The translations under genes were made by a program, and so were the position numbers. Positions 5,943 through 6,526 of a DNA stretch of 6,526 nucleotides are shown here, one piece after another. The stretch lies in contig JAPSIP010000087.1 in NCBI GenBank assembly GCA_031178645.1, positions 1-6,526 on the forward strand. The letters run 5' to 3'. Below the pieces are notes generated by a model. It was not told where the DNA came from, ran no database searches, and saw only the letters and a program-made list of their open reading frames with translations. Every line of letters starts with the position of its first letter. Within the stretch, counting starts at the first letter, position 1. This DNA is from Paracoccus sp. (in: a-proteobacteria). Its GTDB lineage: Bacteria > Pseudomonadota > Alphaproteobacteria > Rhodobacterales > Rhodobacteraceae.

Positions 5943-6526
5943 TCAGGCGTCGGCGGTTGCCTGTTCCTCGGCGGCGGGCTGGTCCAGCAGCTCGTCGGGG
6001 GCGTCGGACAGGGCGCCCACGTCCACACCGGCAGCACCCATCTGCGCCGACATGCCGTCAAGCGCCGCACGGCTGGCCAGGTCGCAATACAGCGCAATGG
6101 CGCGGGCCGCGTCGTCGTTGCCGGGGATGATGTAGTCCACGCCTTCGGGCGAGCAGTTGGTATCGACCACGGCGACGACCGGGATGCCCAGCTTCTTGGC
6201 TTCCAGGATGGCCAGGTCTTCCTTGTTCACGTCGATGACGAACAGCAGGTCCGGCAGGCCGCCCATGTGGCGGATGCCGCCCAGCGAGGCTTGCAGTTTC
6301 GCCTGCTCGCGTTCCAGCTGCAGACGCTCTTTCTTGGTCATGCCTTCCGCGCCGCCGGCCATCGTCTCGTCGATGGCTTTCAGGCGGTTGATCGACTGGG
6401 ACACGGTTTTCCAGTTGGTCAGCGTGCCGCCCAGCCAGCGGTGGTTCATGTAGAACTGGGCCGAGCGTTCGGCCGCGTGCTGTTCGTCGGTACCAAACGC
6501 CAGGCCCAGAAGCCCATCGCGGACGC
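5943..6526 (-). CDS. rpsB: 30S ribosomal protein S2, C-terminal part; reading disrupted near the window edge
   Basis: From the TGA at 5945-5943 up to about 6476 the minus strand encodes the C-terminal ~177 residues of S2: [20 protein letters not shown], a helical section with [17 protein letters not shown], and then [20 protein letters not shown]. It continues with [20 protein letters not shown] and [17 protein letters not shown]2 is an essential small-subunit protein bound near the mRNA exit. The end is the variable alanine- and acid-rich tail of Rhodobacterales S2. The wording is right up to AAERSA, but upstream of 6477 the minus frame reads FGTDEQH, which is foreign to S2. The expected preceding segment is instead on the plus strand (6474-6526). 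The frame stays open, so the reading simply becomes wrong. The N-terminal portion lies beyond the window. Any ATG-based call starting at 6449 is an internal methionine, not the start. Confidence 0.93.
   Translation of the reverse strand, partial: VRDGLLGLAFGTDEQHAAERSAQFYMNHRWLGGTLTNWKTVSQSINRLKAIDETMAGGAEGMTKKERLQLEREQAKLQASLGGIRHMGGLPDLLFVIDVNKEDLAILEAKKLGIPVVAVVDTNCSPEGVDYIIPGNDDAARAIALYCDLASRAALDGMSAQMGAAGVDVGALSDAPDELLDQPAAEEQATADA
6474..6526 (+). other. Inverted in-frame segment of rpsB
   Basis: On the plus strand these bases read [18 protein letters not shown]. This is the conserved S2 segment that should directly precede [16 protein letters not shown], which is on the minus strand here. 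Codon boundaries coincide on both strands. GGCCGCGT (6471-6478) lies at the junction. It fits both neighbours: the expected minus-strand GACGCGGCC and the coding GR-V start of the segment. The edge ACGC (6523-6526) would complete its inverted partner ACGCGGCC if GGCC followed. Confidence 0.88.

Noticed and set aside
6471..6526. A short new fusion at the S2 N-terminus ([16 protein letters not shown] read on minus)
   Set aside because: The opposite strand reads exact S2 sequence in the same codon phase, so the minus reading is the reverse complement of a flipped segment, not a new domain.

Overview
The window looks like a GC-rich alphaproteobacterial chromosome, most probably a Rhodobacterales member close to Paracoccus. 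The basis is the wording of S2, EF-Ts and cytidylate kinase, plus a separate gene for an NDUFS4-type complex I subunit. No rRNA or tRNA gene and no CRISPR array was seen.

Left third (1-2493) is a decayed block. Positions 1-125 are the end of an IS256-family insertion sequence, with the transposase N-terminus on the minus strand. It abuts a plus-strand remnant (126-1398) of a large Rad50/SMC-like coiled-coil ATPase. The IS has separated this remnant from its N-terminal half, and an in-frame amber codon at 247-249 interrupts it. The MYG1-family gene (1564-2493, minus) follows. It has a one-base loss that removes the first metal-site histidine codon and a compensating one-base gain 170 bases later. 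Base composition is lower in GC in parts of this block (25 of 60 bases G/C at 841-900) than to the right (46 of 60 at 4561-4620).

Middle (2515-4235) holds four small intact genes: an NDUFS4-like complex I accessory subunit (minus), a periplasmic Cu-Zn superoxide dismutase (plus), an unassigned small secreted protein (minus), and a probable lipoprotein of the I78 peptidase-inhibitor family (plus). They are in convergent and divergent pairs, so they do not form one operon. Three of the four products are exported.

Right (4236-6526) is translation and nucleotide metabolism on the minus strand: rpsB - hairpin - tsf - intrinsic terminator - cmk. EF-Ts and S2 share the usual operon; cmk lies beyond the terminator.

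The most striking signal is at the right edge. About the last 50 bases encode a conserved S2 segment ([18 protein letters not shown]) on the plus strand, whereas the rest of S2 is on the minus strand. The segment is inverted in frame at a short inverted repeat. In an essential gene this points first to a fold-back or assembly artefact at a contig end, and second to a real small inversion.
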